This document shows, one piece after another, positions 40,752 through 52,900 of a stretch of 64,000 bases of DNA. Where the stretch lies: the NCBI GenBank assembly GCA_024693325.1, contig JAILLA010000016.1, forward strand, positions 27,760 to 91,759, written 5' to 3'. The position numbers and the translations under genes were made by a program. The notes beneath the pieces were generated by a model. The model saw only the letters and a list, made by a program, of their open reading frames with translations, searched no databases and had not been told where the DNA came from. The first letter of the stretch is position 1. Every line of letters starts with the position of its first letter. This DNA comes from Solobacterium sp. GTDB taxonomy: Bacteria; Bacillota_I; Bacilli_A; Erysipelotrichales; Erysipelotrichaceae.

Positions 40752-40929
40752 ATCAGGAGTACAGGAGTCTTAATTCTATAAATAACGAAAGCTTTGCAAC
40801 GCTGGGAAGGCGAAGCAGGTCAAGAACTCGGTAAAACTAATACGGTCTCAATGAATTATAATAGGTATGCATTAGAGATTGAAAAGCCTCAGCTAAAAGC
40901 TGGATGAAATGTTGTAAGTGGATGATCAG

Positions 40930-42747
40930 ATGGCAACTTCAAACAACAAAAGAATAGAGGAAACAGCAACAACTGCGCTTAAAGCAGTACTGCTGCGGTG
41001 TCCCATTTTAGAGTCTTTCATTGATAGTAATGATAAAACACCATCTTGGGATGGCACCGTTTTCGTATACAAAAATGGTTCGTTCAAGAAGGATGATATG
41101 TTGGGCCGAGCCCCAATACAGATAAAGGGCACAGAAGCGGTTATTGTTTCAGATACAGCTTCATATTCGTGCCAGCTCTCAGATATTAGAAACTACTACA
41201 GAGATGGAGGGTGTATTTTCTTTCTTATCAGTGTAGACACATCCAATGGAGCGGCGAATATTTATTATGCAAGTCTGCAGGTGTTCGATCTAAAAAAATT
41301 TTTGGACAGTGCTGGTCGACAAAAAACTAAAACTATAAAGCTGGACAAGTTCCCTCAAGATGATTCCAATGAAATGGCCTCCATTTTTATGAGCTTCGTT
41401 GAGAACTCACGCAAGCAAACCAGCTTTATTGGAAAAGAAATTGTTTCGCTTGAACAGTTGGAAAAGAACGGTGTTGGAATTGAATCAATTTCTTTCAATA
41501 CTTCAGGTGTTGGATTGAATATTTATAATATTGGAACCTTTATTTCTACTCACGATTTCTATATATACGCTAGACCAAAAGGATTAGATATTGATATCCC
41601 TGTAGAGAAAGTTAGCAACGCTATTGTCTCCAATACCTTTTCGGGTAAGGTCTTAGTTAAGGAGACAGAGTATTATTCTTCGTACAATGTTATATACGAG
41701 AAAGGTGATGCTATTTTACGTGTTGGTAAAGGGATTAGTATTTCATTGGATCATCCAAATAGTAAGATAACCGTTAATTTTAAGCCGACAGGTACGTTAT
41801 CAGATTTTATACTGGATGCATCATGCTTTATCGACATGATAGAGAGTCAAGAGATTACACTTGACGGTGGTCGGATTTTGATTAATGGAATGAACTCAGT
41901 GGATCTTAGCAAATACAAAGACAGCCTACAGTATTATAAAGACGTAAAAAGAATGCTGGATTTTTTGGGCGTTACAGAAGAACTCCAGTGCGGAAATCTA
42001 TCTGACAAGGATGAAAATAACATTAGAAACTTCGTGAATGCTGTCCTCTATAACAAAAGGATTGGTTTTCCTGAAGTAAAAGATTCCGTGATTCATGGAC
42101 CAATTAAGATTGCCAATCTTTCCATTTGGATCTGGGCTACCAGGCAAGAAGACGGTTACTATCAACTGGAGAATTTCTTTGATCCACATAGCATTGTGCT
42201 CTTTGATGGTGATGATACAACGCAGAGTAATCCGATTCCAGCTTCACACTACCTCTTGCTAAATAAAGAAGCCTTTGTCCATACATCCAACATGGATTAT
42301 GAGGTGATAAAAAGCGATCTCTGCTCAATGAAATTTCATCCCCTGTTGATTGAAAGCGTAACATTCATGATGCTGAACGTTCTACGTGGATATGATGAAC
42401 AAAAAGAAAAGGATGAGCGACTTCTTAATCTGGCAGAAATAATCTGCAACTGGCTCTCAATGGATAAGGAGACAGCAGTGTCTCCGATCCAGAGACTAAA
42501 TCAGTTGCAGATTGAGAAACGACGGCGCACTCTCACCACTCAGGAAGTAATTGAGCTTGGAAGGTTCACAGGGATGGAGTATCCGGCAAATATACGTTGT
42601 GGAGCATACCTCCTGTTGGAAGATTCTTCTGAAGCACAAAAATGCTATGATGAAATGTCTCAGGAAACACAAAGGGAATTTATCACTTTCCCGATATGTC
42701 ACTTCGGAAAGTTGATTCAAAGAGAAATTCATCAATTGATAAAATGA
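40930..42747 (+). CDS. Large protein with DUF4365-like N-terminal PD-(D/E)XK-type segment
   Basis: NKRIEETATTALKAVLLRCPILESFIDSNDKTPSWDGTVFVYKNG...GRAPIQIKGTE; the remaining ~450 aa are unrecognised. Confidence 0.55.
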   Translation: MATSNNKRIEETATTALKAVLLRCPILESFIDSNDKTPSWDGTVFVYKNGSFKKDDMLGRAPIQIKGTEAVIVSDTASYSCQLSDIRNYYRDGGCIFFLISVDTSNGAANIYYASLQVFDLKKFLDSAGRQKTKTIKLDKFPQDDSNEMASIFMSFVENSRKQTSFIGKEIVSLEQLEKNGVGIESISFNTSGVGLNIYNIGTFISTHDFYIYARPKGLDIDIPVEKVSNAIVSNTFSGKVLVKETEYYSSYNVIYEKGDAILRVGKGISISLDHPNSKITVNFKPTGTLSDFILDASCFIDMIESQEITLDGGRILINGMNSVDLSKYKDSLQYYKDVKRMLDFLGVTEELQCGNLSDKDENNIRNFVNAVLYNKRIGFPEVKDSVIHGPIKIANLSIWIWATRQEDGYYQLENFFDPHSIVLFDGDDTTQSNPIPASHYLLLNKEAFVHTSNMDYEVIKSDLCSMKFHPLLIESVTFMMLNVLRGYDEQKEKDERLLNLAEIICNWLSMDKETAVSPIQRLNQLQIEKRRRTLTTQEVIELGRFTGMEYPANIRCGAYLLLEDSSEAQKCYDEMSQETQREFITFPICHFGKLIQREIHQLIK

Positions 42748-42994
42748 GAATGGAAACGCCAGACTTGACGTCGTCGAATTTGCAGAAGATTGGTGCACTG
42801 TTCTTGAGCTGAATTACGGTGACCAAAGACGAGAACGGCAAGCTGAAAAAGTCGTTAATTTTGAACTTCTTCGTCAGGTGTTGCCGGGAGATGCGGCCGA
42901 AGGCGTTGGCATATAAGTTTACTTAGGTGGATAAAAAACTTCCATTGTAAAACTAACAAGCCCATCCACAAAATACTACGTCCATGCCATGAAA

Positions 42995-43020
42995 GAACCG
43001 GCTCATCTCTGAACCGGTTC
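42995..43020 (-). terminator. Hairpin terminator of paralogue 5
   Basis: GAACCGG...CCGGTTC; same GAACCGGCTCAT arm as the other cassettes. Confidence 0.6.
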
Positions 43021-43132
43021 AGTTGTAGTTAAACGATGATTTTGGAGGTATACAATCGTTATTCTATGCGCCAGTAAAGGATTGGAGGTTTACTGTTGTT
43101 TCTTGCATTATTTGATGAGAGAGGATCTCTCA

Positions 43133-43843
43133 TTAAATGACATATTGTGGAATAGTGTCATATGTGTGTCCCTGAAGATCATCGATCAGATAACAATAGT
43201 GATTAAATGCCCATCCTGCATAGTCACCATAATCTTTCTGTACATCTTCAATCTCAGCACCATATGTGTACAGTAATGCTGCGTCATAAACGATCATTTG
43301 CTGTATGTAGTCGTACAGCAGGTGTGCCATGGTACCTTCAGATTCATTCTTCATATCCAAAGACTTGATCGTCTGCAGATGTCCTTCAATGATCTGCTTC
43401 TTTTCTGGAGAAAGAACTTCAGGAATGAATATATACGGTTCTTCATCATACAGCCAGTCATTATGCATAGCAGTGATCAGTTCAATGGCATTGTCATGAT
43501 CTTGGTCAGACAAGAAATCTGCGGAGTAGTATGGCTCATCTTGATCAAGCGGCATCCTGCATAACATTGCTCTGGCAAGCTTATTGATCAGTTCATAGTG
43601 CTTTCTGTCACTGATCAGGACTGCACGGCTGCGGAATCTTTCAAAATCACAGTATTGACTGTAAAAGTGATCATGGAAATCCGTATAAACCTTAGAATCA
43701 GTTCTGACAGGATCATCGATCCACATTTCATGATGATTGAGTACAAGGTCCGGATCGACATTGGCAATACTGCAGACAAGCTGTTCAGCTTCAGTAAGCG
43801 TATCGTTGCTGGAACTGCTGTTGAATGCTTCATTTGTTAACAT
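43133..43843 (-). CDS. Paralogue 5 of the repeated unknown family
   Basis: YIFIPEVLSPEKKQIIEGHLQTIKSLDMKNESEGTMAHLLYDYIQQMIVYDAALLYTYGAEIEDVQKDYGDYAGWAFN; RBS AGAAGGAGA. Confidence 0.75.
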   Translation of the reverse strand: MLTNEAFNSSSSNDTLTEAEQLVCSIANVDPDLVLNHHEMWIDDPVRTDSKVYTDFHDHFYSQYCDFERFRSRAVLISDRKHYELINKLARAMLCRMPLDQDEPYYSADFLSDQDHDNAIELITAMHNDWLYDEEPYIFIPEVLSPEKKQIIEGHLQTIKSLDMKNESEGTMAHLLYDYIQQMIVYDAALLYTYGAEIEDVQKDYGDYAGWAFNHYCYLIDDLQGHTYDTIPQYVI

Positions 43844-43880
43844 TTCAAATGTCTCCTTCTAAACAGATAACTGTTTTCCA

Positions 43881-43975
43881 GCATTGATGATCCGGATGCG
43901 CATCCCTGTTGATCAATGCAAGAACATGATAAAACAATGCAACCCCTAAAAAATCGTGAGTATGTACAATCAGCA
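43881..43975 (-). repeat. 95-bp conserved upstream element, copy D
   Basis: Gap-free alignment to copies A-C; 37 nt upstream of paralogue 5. Confidence 0.9.
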
Positions 43976-44140
43976 CGCCATGCATAATGGGGAAGAAAAG
44001 CAGGCGGACAGATCGTATTAGTCATGTGCTGAAATAAGTGATCCTGATATAAAATCAAATCAGAAAAACTGTGAACGATTCCTTGGGACTTAAGTAATGT
44101 AAGACGTTATGCAGCGTGTTTGTGGCTGCAGGGAGAATGT

Positions 44141-45922
44141 ATGCTGAGCAGAAGACAGACAGAACTGGTGCTGCTGATATTGAACAGGGCAGACTATATC
44201 ATAGGACATGAAATCGCGGACATTTTGAATGTGACCGGCAGAACAGTCCGCAGTGATATTCGTGAGATCAATGATTATTTCAAAGAATATGGAATTGAGA
44301 TCAAAGCAGATGTGAAGAAAGGTTACTGCTTTTCAGAAGAGGATATTCAGAAGCTTCATTCCGATCTGATCTTTGATCTGCTTGCAGAAAATATGGACTT
44401 CGATTATCCGGAAAACAGCAATGAGCGCGTGATCTGGATCTTGTTCGGACTTCTCTTTGGAAACACCTACAGCAATGAAGAACTGGAAGATCTTCTATAT
44501 GTATCAACTACTGTACTGCGCAAAGATCTGCTGGCTCTGAACTACCTTCTCGACAGCAAGACCGGTATCAGACTGGACAGAGAGAAGGACAGATATTATA
44601 TCAAGGCAGAAGAATCACAGATCCGTGATCTGATCAGCGGTATTTACACTCAGCGTTCCAATCCGGTACTGCAGACAAAATACAGTTATTTTATTTCCGG
44701 TGATTCTTCTTTCAGGGATATGGTGAAAGTACTGTGTCCTCTGATCCCGGAATTTGCAGAGATCATCCATCAGAAACTGAGCGGGGAAGGGATCCGTTCT
44801 TTTGCTGCAGATATTGCTTTGAGCTGGCATCGCTGTGACCAGGGATTCCGTATGGATGAACAGAGAGAAAATGACGATGATACCGCAGCATTGCTGAAAG
44901 ACTTTCTGGAACAGAAACTGCCGGAATTTCAAAAACTGGACAGGAATGATTATCTTTGGCTGAGCCGGAGGCTTGCCGGAAAGGACGGCTTTGAAGCGGC
45001 AGATGACGAATATGCAGCCCTGAGCAGCACGATCGTCCGGAAAGCAGAGTCCCTGCTGGAGAGGATTGGGTATCAATTGAAGGACAGGGCAGTGATGATC
45101 AGAACAGTCAGTGCGATCCTGCGCCGGAAGAAATACCGGGAATACTATGTGCTGGACAACCGGAAGACCGTCTTTTCATACGCACCGGTACCATTCTATT
45201 TTTCATCCGTATTCCGCTACTGTACTGAATCCATGGCACAGGTCCGTCTCAACAGTACGGATACTGCGTCTTTAACGCTTGCACTGCAGTTAAGCCTTGT
45301 ATATCCGCGCATCAGAACAGTGATCGTAACGAACGATAACAGCAATATCGCTGACGTGATCTGCGGAAAGATCGAGCGTCATTTCGGAAGAAGCCTGGAT
45401 ATTGCAGGGGTACAGAGCGCATATGAATTTGGTCATAACCCGATCAAGAGCAGTCTGGTGATCAGTACAGTTCCTCTGGAATCCTACGGCAGGATGGAAA
45501 TACTGATCGACCGTTTATGCAGTGATGACTCCATAGAGAAGATCAGAGGATCTCTGAGAAAATTCAGACGTCAGAACTTTGCGGTCCGTGATGAAGGAAT
45601 ACTCAGCGGAACCCTGGAAAACGCGGTGCATATCCTTCTTGAAAAGCTGTATGCAGAAAAAGAGATCGGATGTCCGGATATCGGATATGTATATGAACAT
45701 CTGATGGAATATCTGATGATCAGAACAGGAGAAAACTGTCTGTATCTCTGTGTACCGCTGGTATCGGCAGGACATTCCAAACAGTTTGACTTTGTCCTGG
45801 AAACACCGTTTGTTTTTCATGATGCAGAATACTGCAAAGCTTCCTTCTTTGTGTTTTCAAGAAATGATTATGAACATATTTATCAGTTTGCAGGAAACGA
45901 TTTCCTAACTGATGGGAAATAG
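44141..45922 (+). CDS. BglG/LicR-type PRD-containing transcriptional regulator
   Basis: N-terminal HTH MLSRRQTELVLLILNRADYIIGHEIADILNVTGRTVRSDIREIN; PRD and IIB/IIA-like C-terminal segments. Confidence 0.85.
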   Translation: MLSRRQTELVLLILNRADYIIGHEIADILNVTGRTVRSDIREINDYFKEYGIEIKADVKKGYCFSEEDIQKLHSDLIFDLLAENMDFDYPENSNERVIWILFGLLFGNTYSNEELEDLLYVSTTVLRKDLLALNYLLDSKTGIRLDREKDRYYIKAEESQIRDLISGIYTQRSNPVLQTKYSYFISGDSSFRDMVKVLCPLIPEFAEIIHQKLSGEGIRSFAADIALSWHRCDQGFRMDEQRENDDDTAALLKDFLEQKLPEFQKLDRNDYLWLSRRLAGKDGFEAADDEYAALSSTIVRKAESLLERIGYQLKDRAVMIRTVSAILRRKKYREYYVLDNRKTVFSYAPVPFYFSSVFRYCTESMAQVRLNSTDTASLTLALQLSLVYPRIRTVIVTNDNSNIADVICGKIERHFGRSLDIAGVQSAYEFGHNPIKSSLVISTVPLESYGRMEILIDRLCSDDSIEKIRGSLRKFRRQNFAVRDEGILSGTLENAVHILLEKLYAEKEIGCPDIGYVYEHLMEYLMIRTGENCLYLCVPLVSAGHSKQFDFVLETPFVFHDAEYCKASFFVFSRNDYEHIYQFAGNDFLTDGK

Positions 45923-45992
45923 GAAATTCGAATAATCTCTCAATATTTTTTATAGTGTGGTCACAGAAGCAAAGGCTTCAAAGGAGAAATGT

Positions 45993-48709
<2,717 letters not shown>

Positions 48710-48713
48710 TACC

Positions 48714-49655
48714 ATGAAAGAATATCTATCACTGGATTTCGGCGGAACATTTCTGAAATATGCCTGGATCGATGAGAATTACAGGATCATTGAACAGGGC
48801 AAAACAGAAGCTCCGCTGGGAACGGAAGAAGAGTTCTGCAGCGCAATAGCCGCACTGGCAAAGAAGCGTCCTGTATGCGGCATCGCAATATCCATGCCCG
48901 GCATCCTGGACACGGATACCGGCTATGCACTGAAGGCTGGTTCTTATAGACAGCTTGCCGGTAAGAATATTTATGAACTGCTGTCAGCGTATACCGATCT
49001 GCCGATAACGATCGAAAATGACGGAAAGGCTGCAGCTCTGGCAGAACTGCATGCAGGTGCTCTGAAAGGAGTCAACACTGCAGCAGCCATTATCATAGGA
49101 ACAGGGCTCGGCGGCGGAGTGATCATGGACGGCAGGCTCAGGAAAGGTTCTCATTACGCGGCAGGGGAGTTTACCGGCTTCCTCATGAAGCCGGGAAGCT
49201 ACAGCATGGATTCCAGTGCTGCAATGAAGACCGGTATGACCGGTTTCCTGCTTGATGTAGCAAAAACAAAGAATATGGATCCTGCTGACTTTGAAGTTTC
49301 TGCAAACTTTGTAGACCATGAATCAGACAGAAAGACAAAGATCAGCGGAAAGGAAGTATTCGGATGGATCGAAAACAACGATCCGCTGACCATGGAGGCC
49401 TATCAGAGATGGCTTGAATCCCTGGTCTTCATCATGATCAATCTGAAAGTCGTTCTCGATCCGGAAAAGATCGTGATCGGCGGCGGGGTCTCTGCCAATC
49501 AGAGATTCATCGACGATCTGAACAGGGAATTCCGCAAAGCAGGTGAGGCAATGTCTGTATGGAAACGCTTCGATACGAAAATTGAACGCTGTCACTTTCA
49601 GGCAGACGCAAATCTGATCGGTGCGCTTTACGTCTTCAGAAACAAATACAATTGA
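48714..49655 (+). CDS. ROK family sugar kinase
   Basis: LSLDFGGTFLKYAWI, ENDGKAAALAE, IIGTGLGGGVIMDG, VIGGGVSAN. Confidence 0.9.
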   Translation: MKEYLSLDFGGTFLKYAWIDENYRIIEQGKTEAPLGTEEEFCSAIAALAKKRPVCGIAISMPGILDTDTGYALKAGSYRQLAGKNIYELLSAYTDLPITIENDGKAAALAELHAGALKGVNTAAAIIIGTGLGGGVIMDGRLRKGSHYAAGEFTGFLMKPGSYSMDSSAAMKTGMTGFLLDVAKTKNMDPADFEVSANFVDHESDRKTKISGKEVFGWIENNDPLTMEAYQRWLESLVFIMINLKVVLDPEKIVIGGGVSANQRFIDDLNREFRKAGEAMSVWKRFDTKIERCHFQADANLIGALYVFRNKYN

Positions 49656-49682
49656 TAAACTCAGAATGATCCAGTTTACGAT

Positions 49683-49716
49683 AACTTCCCGGGCACGGTT
49701 CGGGAAGTTGTTGTTT
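49683..49716 (+). terminator. Rho-independent terminator after the PTS/ROK operon
   Basis: AACTTCCCG-GGCACGGTT-CGGGAAGTT followed by a T-rich tract. Confidence 0.8.
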
Positions 49717-49899
49717 ATATGAGAAATATACTTGTTCAGGTGAATGAAAATGTCCGGTTTGTTTCAGATGAGATTGAAACAGTGCTCTGCAGATTCAAAG
49801 AAATGATGCACCAATCATGATTATGTCAGAAAAAACCTGTCCACTATTTTGCCACTAATTGAAGAGGAGCTATATGTTTCCTTAAAATAGAAATAGCGA

Positions 49900-49937
49900 G
49901 TTCTTAAGAGACCGGATGATATCCGTTCCTTAAGAAC
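49900..49937 (+). promoter_or_regulatory. 5'-UTR hairpin immediately upstream of the RBS of the giant surface protein
   Basis: GTTCTTAAG...CGGAT-GAT-ATCCG...CTTAAGAAC, ending about 5 nt before GGAGG. Confidence 0.65.
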
Positions 49938-49954
49938 GATTCCGGAGGATGAAT

Positions 49955-52900
49955 ATGAACTGGAAAAAGATGTCAAAATGGATGATCAGTTTTGTTCTTG
50001 CGTTAAGCACGGTACTTTCCAATGGTGCAGTGTTTGCTGAAGAGAACACAGCTGAAAACGAACCGGCAGCCGAAGAAACTGCTGAACCTGTTTCTGCAGA
50101 AGAAACAGAGGCAGTTGAAGAAGAGGTATTGCCGGAAGAAGAAGCAGAAGTGCCTGTCATTGAAGAGGTGACAGAGACTGAAGTAACATCTGAACCTGAA
50201 GTGACAGAGAATGTTGCTGATGAGGAAGAAGAAACGGAAGGCACCGATGAGGAGATGCCTGCGGATATACTTCCTTCTGAGGCTCCTGTCTATGAACCGG
50301 GTGAAGTGACTGAGGAAGAAAAAACTGATGAGACATCAGAAACAAAGGAACCTGAAAGCTTATCAGAAGAAGCATCAGTCGAACAGGCCACGGGAACATT
50401 GCACTCATTAACAGCAGAACCATCGGCTTTTAAAGCTGCACTGGAAATGGAGACCGATAAACATCAGCTCCCTTATTATTATTCCTTTTATTCAGTATGG
50501 GGAACGCCGGAAGCTATGAGTTCATTGTCTGAAACTTCAACGGTCAGCACGACGGATCTGGACAAAGCAGGTGTTTCTTATTGTTATGCATTTTTCAGTG
50601 ATTATAAAGAGACAGATGATTCATATGTTCTTTCTATCGAATTCACCGGTAATAGCGACACTGCTACGAGTGCTTTGAATGCAAACACCAGGTATTCCGT
50701 ACAGATCTATGAAGAAACAGATTCTTCACAGTTTGCTCCGTTTTCAGAACGTGTTGAATTTACCACATTGAAACAAAAAGATACACTCAATATCAAGCTC
50801 AATAGTTTCGGCGTAGTGAATGGTCATTATTATTCACTGTTCCTTTATGACTTGGAGAATCCTGATGATGAGATCATAAACGGTATCGAGATACTGGCAG
50901 AAGATGGATCACTCATCCAGAGCAGAAACACCTTTGTCAGATACAATGACGATTATTACGATGCAAGATTATTTGAAAATGGCATTTCCGGGACAGTGAC
51001 ACCGAGAGTCAATGTTTATGCCGGTAAAGGTCAAAGCAGATACGTTTATGCAGATCCTATTCAGGTGCAGCGGATCCCGTTTGACAGCAGTAAAGTGACT
51101 GACGAATTGTCGGTTGGAGGTCATTCCGTTGAACAAACAGTGACAATAGATGACTATACTATTGCAGATGAAGGATTATATCTTAACTTCTTTTACAGAA
51201 AAGTTGGAGACGAAAGCTATTTATCAAGGAGCAGTACCTTCTATACACATCCCAATACACTGAAGATCACCGGTCTGGATGAAAACACTGAATATGAGTA
51301 CTATTACACGATTGCGTCGACACAGAGTTTTAATCCTGAAGATCATATGATCCTGATGTCCCGCTATTCTTTCCAAAGTCCGGGAACATTCAGAACAAAA
51401 GAAAGTGTTCTTTATACATTAAAGGATTTCGGGGATCCTCAACTGTATCTTTTCCTGCGTTCACAATATGGATCAGGTGAGCAGTTATACAGTGAAGATC
51501 TGGAAAATGTTACGGATGGCAGTCAGTTCTATTCAGGCTATATGGATAAGATATTAAAATCCATCAAAGGAATAGAACATCTGGGAAGTCTTGAAACACT
51601 TGATATTTCGGGCCATAACATCACAGATATCAGTCCTGTTGCTGAACTCAGAAAGCTGAAATCATTAGATGCCCGGAATAATAATCTTGAAGAAATACCG
51701 GACCTTTCAAAGCTTCCTCTTGAGTCTTTGAATCTCGACGGAAATCTCCTGACACGGGAAACGCTGACAGCAGATAAACTGCCTGCAGCTATTCTTGAAA
51801 AAGATCCGGCTTTCATTGAAAATACGCTTAAAAAACAAAGAACGATTATTTTTGAAAATGAATATTTTACATCCGGAAACAGTTTCCCGTTCGCATTTGC
51901 TGTTATCTGGAAATTTAATCATGATATGCATGTGGAAGTGACGATCAATGGTCACACCATCAAAAAAGATATCGATGCATATTTACATCAGGGAAGTACT
52001 ATATTGGAATTTGATGATCTGAACAGTGATGAATACAACTGCGGGTTAGAGACCGGTAAGGAATACGACACACAGATCAAGGTTTATGACGATGATGATA
52101 ATGTCATGGTCAGAAATATAACTGTCAGGTTTGAACCTTTTGGTGCATTCATGGACGTCAAGGAAGTATCTGCTTTCACCAATTATGCATCCTTTAACGT
52201 AGCTGTCCTAGGGAATTTGGATGGTGTATCTCCTGCAATAAGTGTCAGGAATCAGGATGGAGTGATTCAGAATCTCACGCTCAATACAAACAGTACAGTC
52301 AGTTATGCGAACGATAGTTATTATCCGAATCTTACACAGAATGGTTTTTATCCTACCGCTTTTAATAGCGAAACATTAATATATGTAACGATGAACGGAA
52401 CCCTCAATGAAGGGATATATGATGTTCTGGTAACAATAAACGGGAAAGAAATCGTTCTTGAGGACAGAATCATTTCATACGGTGCAAGTGAAGGGATATT
52501 ACTCCAGTATGCAGAACTCTCCCACAATTATGATAATACGGGAAATTATGTGCATGTCATGATGAACATGATTGGCGGTGCAACATCAGACCTGATTCCT
52601 TCTTTGTATTCAGATGATGGAAAACGGCTTACTGAAACAGTTCCGGAGAATATTATTGTTATTGATGAGACACTGACGGCAGGATCGTATATCTATGTGC
52701 TCAGGAAAACAGACGCATGGAATGAATCAGTAACAATCAACAATTATGGAAGTAAGGAAAATTATGTTTCAGGAACAATAGAGATCCTGAATCCGAAGAA
52801 TATAAAGTACAGGGACATGAGATCTTATCAGGGCTTCCGCTGCTACTTTGATTCATATTACCTGCTGTCCGGAGTGTACAATTCCAAGAAATCCAGATTT

